Assembly (NCBI GenBank): GCA_023443765.1
Contig: JAEZTA010000046.1
Span: 1 to 53,170 of the forward strand
DNA length: 53,170 nucleotides
Source of the DNA: Bacteroidota bacterium
Lineage (GTDB): Bacteria; Bacteroidota; Bacteroidia; Bacteroidales; Rikenellaceae
Direction of reading: 5' to 3'
In this document: piece by piece, positions 16,695 to 25,519 of the stretch
Layout of the letters: each line of letters opens with the position of its first letter
Numbering within the stretch: position 1 is the first letter of the stretch
Notes under the pieces: generated by a model
What the model was told of the DNA's origin: nothing
Database searches by the model: none
The model's input: the letters and a program-made list of their open reading frames with translations, nothing else
Position numbers and translations under genes: made by a program

Positions 16695-18143
16695 TTATTC
16701 CGTCTCCGTCTCGTAGCCGTCGGCTTTGGCTCCCCACATCAGCAGGAAGACAAACATACCCACGACGGCCATGCCGAGGATGCCGACATAAGCCCAGTTC
16801 CAGCCGTAGTGCTGGGCCACGAAGCCCAGTCCCACGCCCGAAACGAGCGTCGAAGCGTAGCCGAACAGGCCCGTGAGGCCGTTTGCCGTGGCGGCAGCCT
16901 TCTTCGTGGCCTGGTTTGCGGCGGCAATACCGATCAGCGCCTGCGGACCATAGATGCAGAATCCGGCGGCGCAGAGCGTAGCGAACAGCAGCCAGATCGG
17001 GGCGTCGGCGGGCAGCTGCCAGAAGAGGAAGACGAACAGCGCGGCGCCTGCCATGCAGAAGACGCAGGTGCGGTGCGCACGGCCCTTGAGCCATTTGTCC
17101 GTCGCCCAACCAGCGAAGAGCATGCCGAGGATACCGGCGATTTCGAACATCGCCACGAGCCATCCGGCGTGCGACATCGAGACGCCCTTCGACTGGCTCA
17201 GCAGCGAAGGTCCCCAGTCGAGCACCGAGAAACGGACGATGTAAACGAAGAAGTTAGCGAAACCCAGAATCCAGATCAGCGGGTTCTTGAAGACGTATTT
17301 CATCAGGAACGCCTTGTGTTCGGCGCCCTTCTTTTCGGTTTTCACCTCTTTGATCTTGGTGCCCTCCAACTCGGGAAGCCCCACCGAAGTCGGGGTATCG
17401 CGCAGGAAGACGACCAGACCGATGGCTCCCGCGAAAGCGATTCCCGAAGGAATCCAGAAACACCATTTCCACGCTCCGGTGTGCGCAGCGGCCGCCATCA
17501 CACGTTCCATCCCGGCGGCATCGTCGGGCGAAACACCCAGATTGGCAGCGATGGTCGCCACGGCGGCGGGATCGGCCGAGACGTTGGTTCCCAGCGTACC
17601 CATGATATAACCGCACAAGATCACCACAAGGCCTGCACCGATCGAGTGCGAGGTATTCCAGACCGACATCTTCGTCGCCAGCTCCGTAGGCGGAATCCAG
17701 TGGGTCAGAAGGCGCGCGCAGGGAGGGAATCCCGTACCCTGCAACAGGCCGTTGATGACCCACATGACACCCATGAACAGAATCATTGTATTGCCGAACT
17801 GGTCGCCCGAATGCTGGCCCGTGATCCAGTAGGAGACATCCTCGCCAAAACCGAACGCAAAGTTGGCCAGAGCGCACAGCGCCAGGCCGATAGCCATGTA
17901 CCAGCGGGCGTTCATGCGGTCGGCCAGGATACCGTTGGCGAAACGCGAAAAACCGTAGATCAGGCCGTTCAGCGTGAGGAAAATACCGAGGCTCGTCTTC
18001 GAAATGCCGAGGTCGGCTTCCAGACCGGGCATGGCCAGCGAAAAGTTTTTGCGCACGAAATAGAAGAGCGCATAACCGACCATCGTCGCGATGATCGTGC
18101 GCATCTGCCAATATTTGAAGCGCTTGGTTTGTTCAGATGTCAT
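16695..18143 (-). CDS. MFS organophosphate transporter, GlpT/UhpT type
   Basis: 482 residues with about twelve membrane segments, belonging to the organophosphate:phosphate antiporter branch of the major facilitator superfamily. The signature FYFVRKNFSLAMPGLEADLG and NTSHSIGAG match GlpT/UhpT/PgtP. It would exchange a phosphorylated C3 compound or hexose phosphate for inorganic phosphate. I place the start at the ATG 18143 (MTSEQTKRFKYW). The frame extends 11 codons further to a TTG at 18176, but that codon lies inside a TATATTTG promoter box. Next to a G1P dehydrogenase and a DeoR regulator, a glycerol phosphate is the likeliest substrate (inference). Confidence 0.92.
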   Translation of the reverse strand: MTSEQTKRFKYWQMRTIIATMVGYALFYFVRKNFSLAMPGLEADLGISKTSLGIFLTLNGLIYGFSRFANGILADRMNARWYMAIGLALCALANFAFGFGEDVSYWITGQHSGDQFGNTMILFMGVMWVINGLLQGTGFPPCARLLTHWIPPTELATKMSVWNTSHSIGAGLVVILCGYIMGTLGTNVSADPAAVATIAANLGVSPDDAAGMERVMAAAAHTGAWKWCFWIPSGIAFAGAIGLVVFLRDTPTSVGLPELEGTKIKEVKTEKKGAEHKAFLMKYVFKNPLIWILGFANFFVYIVRFSVLDWGPSLLSQSKGVSMSHAGWLVAMFEIAGILGMLFAGWATDKWLKGRAHRTCVFCMAGAALFVFLFWQLPADAPIWLLFATLCAAGFCIYGPQALIGIAAANQATKKAAATANGLTGLFGYASTLVSGVGLGFVAQHYGWNWAYVGILGMAVVGMFVFLLMWGAKADGYETETE

Positions 18144-18173
18144 TTCGAAATGAAAGTTAGTAGTTTCAGAAGC

Positions 18174-18181
18174 CAAATATA
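18174..18181 (-). promoter_or_regulatory. Probable -7 promoter box of the GlpT-like gene
   Basis: TATATTTG on the minus strand lies 30 bp before the ATG and matches TAnnTTTG. There is no clear TTG at 19-20 bp. It decides the start choice for the transporter. Confidence 0.55.
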
Positions 18182-18252
18182 CAACTTTCGGAGCGATAAT
18201 CTAAATTATTTCTACGTTTTTTCCGATTTACCACCCGAAGTTTGCAGTCGGG

Positions 18253-19641
18253 CTACGCGCGGGAGGCCGAAAGGGCCGGTTCTTCGCGGCCCTGCGCAGT
18301 GCCTTCGACAGCCCAGATGCCGTCTTTGCCGAACAGCCGGTCGAGCCACTCCTCCATCCAGCCGCAGCGGAAAGCGGTGTCGATGACCGTATAGCGGCTG
18401 CGCATGTAGGGAATCTTTTCGAACGCCTCACGGAACCGGGCGCGCGAAACGCCGATATGTTCGGGTTCGTAGGGAGCGCCGACCAGTTCCAGGCGGCGGC
18501 GCACCTCACCGAAGGGGATGATCTGGTGGCGGATGCGTTCGCGCAGCGTGGGCCACGCCTGCTTCAGCCGCGTGAGCTGGTCGCGCAAGCCCTCCTTATC
18601 CACGTATTTGTCGCGGGTCTCCTTCAGGCCGCGGGCCACGAATTCGGGGTCGTTGTCGAAGATGGCGCGGATGTCCTTTTCGGTCTCGTCCCACGATTTC
18701 CACGCGGCGACGCACTTTTCGATGTCCAGTTGCTCCACGGGAGCGTCGAGCAGCATTTCGAGGAACGCCGTCGAAGCCAGCGTGCCGATGCCGACCTTGA
18801 AGCCATGCGACACCGAAGCGCCGTTGAAACGCAGGTGCTCCATGTCCCAGAGGTGGCTGAACTGGTGTTCGGCGCCCGATGCCGGGCGGCTCGACTGCGT
18901 GGCCTGCATGGCGAAGCCGCTCAGCAGCAGCCCTTCGGCCAGTTGTTCGACCTTCTCCACATTACCGGCATGCACGCCCGCAGGGTCGCTCAGGGCCTCT
19001 TTCAACCCGTCCTGCACCAGTCCGAAGGCAAAATCGTCCATCGCCTCGGAACCTACCGCGTCGGAGAGCATCCAATCGGCTCCGGCGGGAATCTTGGCGA
19101 TCAGGTCGGCATAGCCCGAAGCGGACATTTTGGCAGGCGCCGCAGCTGAGATCGAAGGGTCGAGGACCATGCCCAGCGGCGCCGGGCAGTCGAAGGTCTG
19201 CTTGTTGCCGTCCTTCGTAATCGACGCGCCGTAAGCCGTATAGCCGTCCATCGAGGCGGCAGTACCGACCACCATGTAGCGGCGACCGTTGTGGTGGGAG
19301 CAGAGTTTCGTCAGGTCGTTGATCACGCCCGAACCGACGGCCACGGGAATAGCGTCGGTCTTCGCCAGCAGGTTGTCCAGTTCTTCGACGAATGACCATT
19401 CGGCATAGAGCTTCGGATCGGTGAAAACATGCGGCTGGTCCTGTGCAATGCCCGCATCGGCGAGGATGCGGTGCACCTCGCCGCCGGCGACGCGCCACGT
19501 ATTGGTGTCGGCGACCACGACGGCGCGGCAGCCGGGGAACAACTCGTTGAACATCTCCGCCGTCTGCGGAAGGGTGCCGACGCCGATTGCCAGCGCCTTG
19601 GTGTCGGTCGTGCGCTGAAGAGCACTTTCTACCTTATTCAT
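18253..19641 (-). CDS. sn-glycerol-1-phosphate dehydrogenase (AraM/EgsA-like)
   Basis: 462 residues of the iron-alcohol-dehydrogenase fold; AraM/G1P dehydrogenases interconvert dihydroxyacetone phosphate and sn-glycerol-1-phosphate with NAD(P)H. Family features are the nucleotide-binding VGSGVINDLTK (about 102-112), VVGTAASMDGYTAYGASI, and metal-ligand histidines in GAEHQFSHLWDMEH and VSHGFKVGIG. It is longer than typical (about 400 residues) because of a C-terminal extension (about 400-462) of unknown role. Bacillus subtilis has the same pairing of AraM with a HAD-IIA phosphatase (AraL). Here the HAD-IIA gene lies across the divergent promoter region, so the cluster probably metabolises a glycerol phosphate. 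Confidence 0.88.
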   Translation of the reverse strand: MNKVESALQRTTDTKALAIGVGTLPQTAEMFNELFPGCRAVVVADTNTWRVAGGEVHRILADAGIAQDQPHVFTDPKLYAEWSFVEELDNLLAKTDAIPVAVGSGVINDLTKLCSHHNGRRYMVVGTAASMDGYTAYGASITKDGNKQTFDCPAPLGMVLDPSISAAAPAKMSASGYADLIAKIPAGADWMLSDAVGSEAMDDFAFGLVQDGLKEALSDPAGVHAGNVEKVEQLAEGLLLSGFAMQATQSSRPASGAEHQFSHLWDMEHLRFNGASVSHGFKVGIGTLASTAFLEMLLDAPVEQLDIEKCVAAWKSWDETEKDIRAIFDNDPEFVARGLKETRDKYVDKEGLRDQLTRLKQAWPTLRERIRHQIIPFGEVRRRLELVGAPYEPEHIGVSRARFREAFEKIPYMRSRYTVIDTAFRCGWMEEWLDRLFGKDGIWAVEGTAQGREEPALSASRA

Positions 19642-19710
19642 ATGATCTTTGTTTTAATATTTTCACAAACGAAACCTCGCGGAAGCACCTAAGTTTCCCC
19701 AAAGTAAAGG

Positions 19711-19740
19711 CAAATATAGACATTATTTTCCTTTTACCAA
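19711..19740 (-). promoter_or_regulatory. Promoter of the G1P dehydrogenase gene
   Basis: On the minus strand, TTG (19740-19738), a 19-bp spacer and TATATTTG (19718-19711) match the Bacteroidota consensus. The predicted leader is about 65 nt. Confidence 0.8.
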
Positions 19741-19809
19741 CCATAAACAACACAAAATTTTTCTTTTTAAACCCTATTTGATTTCCTTTCGGATTCACAA
19801 AACGAAAAA

Positions 19810-19840
19810 TTGGATAAAAGAAAATAAAAACATACCTTTG
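19810..19840 (+). promoter_or_regulatory. Promoter of the metallophosphatase / HAD pair
   Basis: TTG (19810-19812), a 20-bp spacer and TACCTTTG (19833-19840) match the Bacteroidota consensus and lie 26 bp before the start codon. It is divergent to the G1P dehydrogenase promoter 70 bp away. Confidence 0.82.
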
Positions 19841-19866
19841 AAACCCGAACCGATAAAACTTTCGCC

Positions 19867-21063
19867 ATGAAACGACTTACCCTTTTGCTGGGCGCGCTCC
19901 TGCTGACGGCTGCCGTCTTCGCCCAGTCCGCCGTGCCGCCGACGGCGCGCATCGCCAACGGACCCTATGTATTAAATGTCACCGAAGACGGTTTCACGGT
20001 CGTCTGGAATTCGAAGGCCGACGCCATCGGATGGGTCGAGCTCGCCCCGATGGATGGTTCGCATTTCTACTCGGTCGTACGTCCCAGGTATTACGATGCT
20101 CCGCTCGGCGGTTGCCACGTAGGAACTATGCACCAGGTCCGGATCAGCGGGCTTCAGCCCGGCACAACCTACCGTTACCGCATCATGCAGCGGGGAATCG
20201 TCCTGAACGAGGGCAACAAGCGCATTATTCTGGACGACGGGGACGGCAGCGAGGTTTTCAGACGCGAACCGTACACGATCAAAACGCTCGACCCGGCACA
20301 GGAAAAGGTCGATTTCTGGATGGTCAACGACATTCACTCGCGCGACTCCATTTTCCAACTGCTGATCAGTGACGCCCCCAAGGCACAGCCGGATTTCGTC
20401 TGCCTGAACGGCGACCTGGCCTCCCAGACCGAGAACGAACAGACGCTTTGGGACGCCTGCCTCGGGTCGGCCTCGAAGATTCTCACGCCGGCCGGCATTC
20501 CGCTGGTCGCGACGCGCGGCAACCACGAGAACCGCGGCGCCTATGCGCAGCACTGGCTCGACTTTTTCCCTACACCAACCGGCAAAACCTACTACACGTT
20601 CCGCAACGGCCCGGCCTTCTTCATCGTGCTCGACGGCTGCGAGGACAAACCCGACAACGATCCCCGTTACTACGGCATGGGCGATTGGGACACGTACCGG
20701 CAGCAGGAAGCCGAATGGCTCAAGGGCGTCGTGGAGAGCGACGAATTCCGGGCAGCCCCGGTGCGCATCGTGCTGATCCACATGATCCCGGGCAAGGCGG
20801 ACAGCTGGTACGGCGAACAGCAGATTCGCAAACTCTTCGTGCCGGAACTCGTCGGCAAAGGCATCGACCTGATGCTTTGCGGCCACTACCACCGTTACCA
20901 CTGGATCGACGACGGCAGCCGCGGAGTGGATTTCCCGATCCTGGTCAACTCGAACGTGGACCGGCTCATGGTGTCGGCCGACGCAAAGGGCATCGACCTG
21001 AAGGTGGTCAACACGGCGGGCGCCGTGATCAAGCAGCACCGCATCGACAAAAAAAACAAATAA
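19867..21063 (+). CDS. Secreted calcineurin-like metallophosphatase with N-terminal purple-acid-phosphatase-type domain
   Basis: 398 residues. A signal peptide ends near AVFAQ (20); a fibronectin-like N-terminal domain of the purple acid phosphatase type covers about 25-135, followed by a binuclear metallophosphoesterase domain. Metal-site motifs are MVNDIHS (Asp154, His156), LNGDL, GNHE (218-221), HMIPG and GHYHRY (339-344). It should release phosphate from an organic phosphate in the periplasm or at the surface. It lies 4 bp before the HAD-IIA gene and is transcribed with it. With the GlpT-like transporter nearby it could process the same phosphorylated compounds outside the membrane (inference). 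Confidence 0.9.
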   Translation: MKRLTLLLGALLLTAAVFAQSAVPPTARIANGPYVLNVTEDGFTVVWNSKADAIGWVELAPMDGSHFYSVVRPRYYDAPLGGCHVGTMHQVRISGLQPGTTYRYRIMQRGIVLNEGNKRIILDDGDGSEVFRREPYTIKTLDPAQEKVDFWMVNDIHSRDSIFQLLISDAPKAQPDFVCLNGDLASQTENEQTLWDACLGSASKILTPAGIPLVATRGNHENRGAYAQHWLDFFPTPTGKTYYTFRNGPAFFIVLDGCEDKPDNDPRYYGMGDWDTYRQQEAEWLKGVVESDEFRAAPVRIVLIHMIPGKADSWYGEQQIRKLFVPELVGKGIDLMLCGHYHRYHWIDDGSRGVDFPILVNSNVDRLMVSADAKGIDLKVVNTAGAVIKQHRIDKKNK

Positions 21064-21067
21064 CGAC

Positions 21068-21937
21068 ATGGAAAACAAACCCTTTCACAAGTACCGCTCC
21101 GTCTGGGAGCATGCAGAACTGATGGAGCGCCTGCGCCACATCCGCCACGTGGCGCTCGACATGGATGGTACGATCTACATGGGGATGTCGCTGTTTCCCT
21201 ACACGCAGGCCTTCCTGCACGGGCTCAAGGAGCAGGGAATCGGCTATTCGTTCCTGACGAACAACCCCTCGAAGTGTATCGCCGACTACCTCCACAAGCT
21301 CGAAATGCTGGGCATCAAGGCTTCGCGCGAGGAGATGTACACCACGGCGCTGGCCACCATCGACTATATCAAGACCCATTACCCCACGGCCAAACGGCTG
21401 TTCCTGCTCGGGACGCCGTCGATGATCTCGGAGTTCGAGGCCGCGGGCTTCGAATCGTGCGCCGACTCGGCCGAGGACGTGCCCGACGTAATCGTGGCGG
21501 CGTTCGACATGACGCTTTGTTACGAACGGCTGTGCCGTGCGGCATGGTGGATCAAACAGGGTGTGCCCTACATCGCCACCAACCCCGACCGGGTATGCCC
21601 CACCGACCTGCCGACGGTGCTGGTCGACTGCGGTTCGATCTGCGCCTGCCTCGAACACGCCACGGGACGTAAACCCGACATCACGCTGGGCAAGCCCGAC
21701 CCGAACATGCTTTCGGGCATCCTCGCCCGCCACGGGTTGCAGCCCTACGAGATCGCCATGGTCGGCGACCGTATCTACACCGATGTCCAGATGGCCCACA
21801 ATGCCGGAGCGATGGGCGTGCTGGTGCTCTCGGGCGAGACGACGCTCGACGTGGCCGACAAGGCCGAGCCGCAGCCCCACATCACAGCCGACAGCATCGA
21901 GGTGCTGGGCGAACTGATTCGCGAGGCGAACAAATAG
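21068..21937 (+). CDS. HAD-IIA (NagD/AraL-like) sugar-phosphate phosphatase
   Basis: 289 residues with the HAD motifs of subfamily IIA: DMDGTIY (motif I, about 34-40), SFLTNNPSK (motif II), and the C-terminal LGKPDPNM and MVGDRIYTDV (motifs III/IV). A C2a cap lies between motifs II and III. NagD/AraL proteins hydrolyse small sugar phosphates or glycerol phosphate. It overlaps nothing but follows the metallophosphatase by 4 bp. The AraM-AraL pairing known in Bacillus supports a shared substrate with the G1P dehydrogenase. Confidence 0.92.
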   Translation: MENKPFHKYRSVWEHAELMERLRHIRHVALDMDGTIYMGMSLFPYTQAFLHGLKEQGIGYSFLTNNPSKCIADYLHKLEMLGIKASREEMYTTALATIDYIKTHYPTAKRLFLLGTPSMISEFEAAGFESCADSAEDVPDVIVAAFDMTLCYERLCRAAWWIKQGVPYIATNPDRVCPTDLPTVLVDCGSICACLEHATGRKPDITLGKPDPNMLSGILARHGLQPYEIAMVGDRIYTDVQMAHNAGAMGVLVLSGETTLDVADKAEPQPHITADSIEVLGELIREANK

Positions 21938-22013
21938 CCGGGCAACGGACCGGAAGGCCCGGCAGGGTGCATCCAATAAAGTCCAATAAGTTATAACAAT
22001 AGCTCTATCAGAA

Positions 22014-22041
22014 AAAACCGGGTCTTTCGAGGCCCGGTTTT
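22014..22041 (+). terminator. Intrinsic terminator after the HAD gene
   Basis: Stem AAAACCGGG (22014-22022) with CCCGGTTTT (22033-22041) and a short loop, followed by T residues. The 16 bases from CCGGTTTTTC to GTATCC recur at the terminator at 25342-25372. Confidence 0.85.
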
Positions 22042-22054
22042 TCGTATCCTTTGC

Positions 22055-22062
22055 TATCTTTG
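22055..22062 (+). promoter_or_regulatory. Possible -7 box for the ZIP transporter gene
   Basis: TATCTTTG matches TAnnTTTG and lies 68 bp before the start codon. No TTG at the expected distance. Confidence 0.4.
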
Positions 22063-22130
22063 CCTTAATTAAATCCGGATGCGTCCGGCAAATTTGTACT
22101 GTTTTTGATTCATAAATTCAAACGATCCGC

Positions 22131-22934
22131 ATGGAAGAACACAATATACTCATACCCCTGTTACTGACGCTGGGCGCGGGCCTGGCAACAGGCATCGGAA
22201 GCGCCATCGCCTTCTTTGCCAAACGCACCAACAAACGGCTGCTGTCGTTCTCGCTGGGCCTGTCGGGCGGCGTGATGATCTACGTCTCGTTCGTGGAACT
22301 GTTCCAACAGGCGAACACGACCCTTTCGGCCGAATGGGGCGGACACATGGGCACGATCGTCACCGTGGCGAGTTTCTTCGCCGGCATCCTCCTGATCGGC
22401 ATTATCGACCGGCTGGTTCCCTCGTTCGAGAACCCCCACGAAGCCCACCGGGTCGAGGAGATGGACCACCAGCCCCACAACCCGAAGCTGATGCGCATGG
22501 GCGTGATGACGGCGCTGGCCATCGGCATCCACAACTTCCCGGAGGGCATCGCCACCTTCACGTCGGCGGTGGACAACATGGCCCTGGGCGTCGCGATCGC
22601 CGTAGCCATCGCCATCCACAACATTCCGGAAGGCATCGCCGTCTCGATCCCGATCTACTACGCCACAGGCGACCGTAAGAAGGCTTTCCGGCTGTCGCTG
22701 CTGTCGGGGCTCGCCGAACCGGTCGGGGCCGTGCTGGCATGGCTGGTGCTGATGCCCTTTATGTCGCCGACGCTGATGGGCTGCATCCTGGCCGGAGTGG
22801 CGGGTATTATGGTCTTTATTTCAATCGACGAACTGCTGCCCGCAGCCCGCGAATACGGCGAGGCGCACATCTCCATCTACGGCGTAGTGGCCGGAATGGC
22901 GCTGATGGCCGTAAGCCTGATTCTATTAGCCTAA
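22131..22934 (+). CDS. zupT: ZIP-family divalent metal transporter (ZupT-like)
   Basis: 267 residues, about eight membrane segments. The two ZIP signature metal-site helices carry HNFPEG (from His134) and HNIPEG (from His163), and a short histidine-containing loop (about 100-120; HRVEEMDHQPH) separates helices III and IV. ZupT imports zinc and other divalent cations. It is followed 3 bp later by a cation antiporter gene, so the two are one transcript. Confidence 0.94.
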   Translation: MEEHNILIPLLLTLGAGLATGIGSAIAFFAKRTNKRLLSFSLGLSGGVMIYVSFVELFQQANTTLSAEWGGHMGTIVTVASFFAGILLIGIIDRLVPSFENPHEAHRVEEMDHQPHNPKLMRMGVMTALAIGIHNFPEGIATFTSAVDNMALGVAIAVAIAIHNIPEGIAVSIPIYYATGDRKKAFRLSLLSGLAEPVGAVLAWLVLMPFMSPTLMGCILAGVAGIMVFISIDELLPAAREYGEAHISIYGVVAGMALMAVSLILLA

Positions 22935-22937
22935 GCC

Positions 22938-23891
22938 ATGGATATACTTTTACTGATCGTCGGCCTGGGGCTGATTCTCGCGGGAGCGAATTTCCTGACG
23001 GACGGTTCCGCGGCACTGGCCCAGCGGTTCCGCGTGCCGGAGTTCATCATCGGACTCACGGTGGTCGCCGTGGGAACCTCGACGCCCGAACTGGTCGTGT
23101 CGGTCCTTTCGGCCATCGCGGGCAAAAGCGACGTGGCAATCGGAAACGTCGTGGGATCGAACATTTTCAACGTCTTCGTGATCCTGGGCATCTGCGCCCT
23201 GATCCGTCCCCTGCCGCTCACGGCAGGCAACGTCCGGCGCGACATTCCGTTCGGCGTAATCACGTCGCTGTTGCTGCTGGCGGCGGCTTCGGATTCGGTT
23301 TTCTGCGCAGGGGCTGCGGACCGTATCGGCCGCATCGACGGCATCGTCATGATCCTGCTCTACGTGGCCCTGATGTGGTACACGATCCGTTCGACGAAGC
23401 GTCCCGAAGCGACAGTGGCTGCCGTAGACACGAAGCCGGGAATGGCCGCGTGGCTGATGGCGGTGATGATCGTCGGAGGTCTCGCGGGACTGGTTTTCGG
23501 CGGCGAGATGTTCCTGCGCAGCGCCACGGCAATCGCCCGGAACCTCGGGATCAGCGAATCGGTGATCGCCATCACATTAGTGGCGGGCGGCACGTCGCTG
23601 CCCGAACTGGCCTCGTCGCTCGTATCGCTGTTCAAGGGCAAGGCCGACATGGCGTTGGGCAACGTTATCGGGTCGAACATCGCCAACATCCTGCTGATCC
23701 TGGGTGTGAGCGCAACGATTCATCCGCTCTCGATGGGCGGAATCACGGTTTGGGACCTGCTGATGGTCGTGCTGAGTTCGGTACTGCTGTTCGTTGCGGC
23801 CTTTACGTTCAAACGCAGGGCTATCGACCGCTGGGAGGGAGCGATCTTCGTGGCGATTTATGTCGCCTACATCGGGTATTTGATCAGGTAG
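22938..23891 (+). CDS. Calcium/sodium antiporter (CaCA family, YrbG-like)
   Basis: 317 residues with about ten membrane segments arranged as two inverted repeats. Each repeat holds an alpha motif: VAVGTSTPELVVS with GNVVGSNIFN, and LVAGGTSLPELASS with GNVIGSNIAN. These glutamates bind Ca2+ in the family. It probably exports calcium in exchange for sodium or protons. Its 3' end overlaps the convergent mutY gene by 25 bp. Confidence 0.94.
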   Translation: MDILLLIVGLGLILAGANFLTDGSAALAQRFRVPEFIIGLTVVAVGTSTPELVVSVLSAIAGKSDVAIGNVVGSNIFNVFVILGICALIRPLPLTAGNVRRDIPFGVITSLLLLAAASDSVFCAGAADRIGRIDGIVMILLYVALMWYTIRSTKRPEATVAAVDTKPGMAAWLMAVMIVGGLAGLVFGGEMFLRSATAIARNLGISESVIAITLVAGGTSLPELASSLVSLFKGKADMALGNVIGSNIANILLILGVSATIHPLSMGGITVWDLLMVVLSSVLLFVAAFTFKRRAIDRWEGAIFVAIYVAYIGYLIR

Positions 23892-24916
23892 CGGTCGACG
23901 AGCCGCGGTACGGCATAATCGCCCAACGCAGCGACCGGGACGGCCATAGCGGCGGCGAAAGGGGTCAGTACAGGGACTTCGATGCGGTAGAAAACCGCAT
24001 GGAGCGTCTGGTGGGAAAGCTGGTGTTTCGGCATCGAAACACTGTGCACCAACTGCCACGGAGCGTCGCCCAGCAGTTCGCGAAACTGCCGAAGGCCGAC
24101 AAGCGCGGTCAGGTCGGCGGGGGCGTCGGTCTCGATCAGCGGAAACTCGTAAAGCCCCTGCCAGATGTCGCGGTCCTCACGGCGGTGCAGCAGAACCTTG
24201 TCGCCCGAGGTGATGTGCAGGTAGTTGAACCAGCGGTCGCGGACCTTGGTTTTGCCCTGCTTCACGGGGCGGTCGGCGACGGTTCCGGCAGCCAGGGCCA
24301 GGCAGCACTCCGCAAGCGGGCATGTCCCGCAGCGGGGAGATGCAGGGGTACACTGGATCGCGCCGAAATCCATGATCGCCTGATTGTAGCGGCCCGGATG
24401 CGCGGCGTCCAATTGCGACTGGGCCAGGGAGGCAAAAGCCCGCTTTCCGGCGGTGGTGTCGATCGGCTCGTCGAGGTCGAAAAGCCGGGAGAGTACGCGG
24501 TAGACATTGCCGTCGACGACGGCGCACGGAGCGTCGTAGGCCGCCGAGCAGATGGCCGCAGCCGTATAGTCGCCCACGCCGCGCAGCGAACGCACGTCGT
24601 CCGGCGACACGGGGAACACCCCACCGAAACGATCGACGACCTGCCGGGCAGCGGCCCGGAGGTTACGGGCGCGGCTGTAATAGCCCAGCCCCTGCCAGAG
24701 TTTCAGGACCTCGTCCTCGGGAGCGGCAGCCAGCGATGCGACATCGGGAAAACGTTCCGTGAAACGGAGGTAGTATTCCAGTCCCTGCGCCACGCGGGTT
24801 TGCTGGAGGATCACCTCCGAGAGCCAAATCCGGTAAGGGTCGCGCGTACGGCGCCACGGCAGGTCACGGCCCTCGCGGGCGTACCAGTCGAGCAGTATTT
24901 CGGCGGTGCGGTTCAT
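23867..24916 (-). CDS. mutY: A/G-specific adenine DNA glycosylase
   Basis: Removes adenine mispaired with 8-oxoguanine. The 349-residue protein has the HhH-GPD core with the catalytic region SEVILQQTRVAQ and the helix-hairpin-helix LRGVGDYTAAAI and DGNVYRVLSR, the [4Fe-4S] cysteines in C-x6-C-x2-C-x5-C within QCTPASPRCGTC and the following residues, and a C-terminal Nudix-like 8-oxoG recognition domain. I start it at 24916 (MNRTAEILLDWY). The open frame upstream has no matching family sequence. A minus-strand TATTTTTG at 24926-24933 may be part of its promoter. Confidence 0.96.
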   Translation of the reverse strand: MNRTAEILLDWYAREGRDLPWRRTRDPYRIWLSEVILQQTRVAQGLEYYLRFTERFPDVASLAAAPEDEVLKLWQGLGYYSRARNLRAAARQVVDRFGGVFPVSPDDVRSLRGVGDYTAAAICSAAYDAPCAVVDGNVYRVLSRLFDLDEPIDTTAGKRAFASLAQSQLDAAHPGRYNQAIMDFGAIQCTPASPRCGTCPLAECCLALAAGTVADRPVKQGKTKVRDRWFNYLHITSGDKVLLHRREDRDIWQGLYEFPLIETDAPADLTALVGLRQFRELLGDAPWQLVHSVSMPKHQLSHQTLHAVFYRIEVPVLTPFAAAMAVPVAALGDYAVPRLVDRYLIKYPM

Positions 24917-24985
24917 AACGGAAGACAAAAATACGACATCGGAATCGAATTTGGAGCATTCCAACCTAATTAAAACGATATGCAT

Positions 24986-25282
24986 ATGGAAAAGAAACAC
25001 ACTTTAGTCGACAACGCAGCGGAAAAGCGTTACGAACTCAATCTGGGAGACGACATCGCCCTTATCGAATACGTCCTGGGGCGCGGGCTGATCGTACTGA
25101 CGCACACCGAAGTGCCCGAGAAGTACGAAGGGCAGGGCATCGGCAAGGAGCTGGTACAGGGCGTACTGGAAGACATCCGGACGAAAGGGATCAAGGTCGT
25201 TCCGCAATGCCCGTTCGTCGCAGCCTACATCCGCCGCCATCCCGAATGGATGGAACTGGTGCTGACTGCCGAGAACCAGTAA
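24986..25282 (+). CDS. Small GNAT-type N-acetyltransferase (YjdJ-like)
   Basis: 98 residues (100 if the ATG at 24980 is used). It fits the short single-domain GNAT family of the YjdJ type: a beta strand LIVLTHTEVP, the acetyl-CoA binding loop YEGQGIGKELVQGVLEDIR (about 48-66) and a final KVVPQCPFVAAYIRRHPEW. Function unknown beyond probable acetyl-CoA binding. It is divergent from mutY and followed by its own terminator. Confidence 0.88.
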   Translation: MEKKHTLVDNAAEKRYELNLGDDIALIEYVLGRGLIVLTHTEVPEKYEGQGIGKELVQGVLEDIRTKGIKVVPQCPFVAAYIRRHPEWMELVLTAENQ

Positions 25283-25341
25283 ACCGGAGGGGTCACCCCA
25301 CCGACATTCCGGGACCGGGCCGCAAAGGCCGTCCCGCCGCG

Positions 25342-25372
25342 AAACCGGACTCATTCAAAGGGTCCGGTTTTT
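25342..25372 (+). terminator. Intrinsic terminator after the small GNAT gene
   Basis: Stem AAACCGGA (25342-25349) with TCCGGTTT (25363-25370), extended by one C-G pair, then T residues. It shares 16 bases with the terminator at 22014-22041. Confidence 0.8.
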
Positions 25373-25444
25373 CGTATCCCCCACGGCGCATTCCATCCCA
25401 TAAATATATGTATCCATCTTTTTGAAAATTTCCGGCCTGAAAAT

Positions 25445-25475
25445 TTGGTTTATTTTATAAACTACTTTATATTTG
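25445..25475 (+). promoter_or_regulatory. Promoter of the 25520-30031 operon
   Basis: TTG (25445-25447), a 20-bp spacer and TATATTTG (25468-25475) match the Bacteroidota consensus. The start would be near 25482, giving a leader of about 38 nt. Confidence 0.83.
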
Positions 25476-25519
25476 CAACAGATTTACAAACCGAGCTTCG
25501 GCTCACAACCGGAAAAAAC

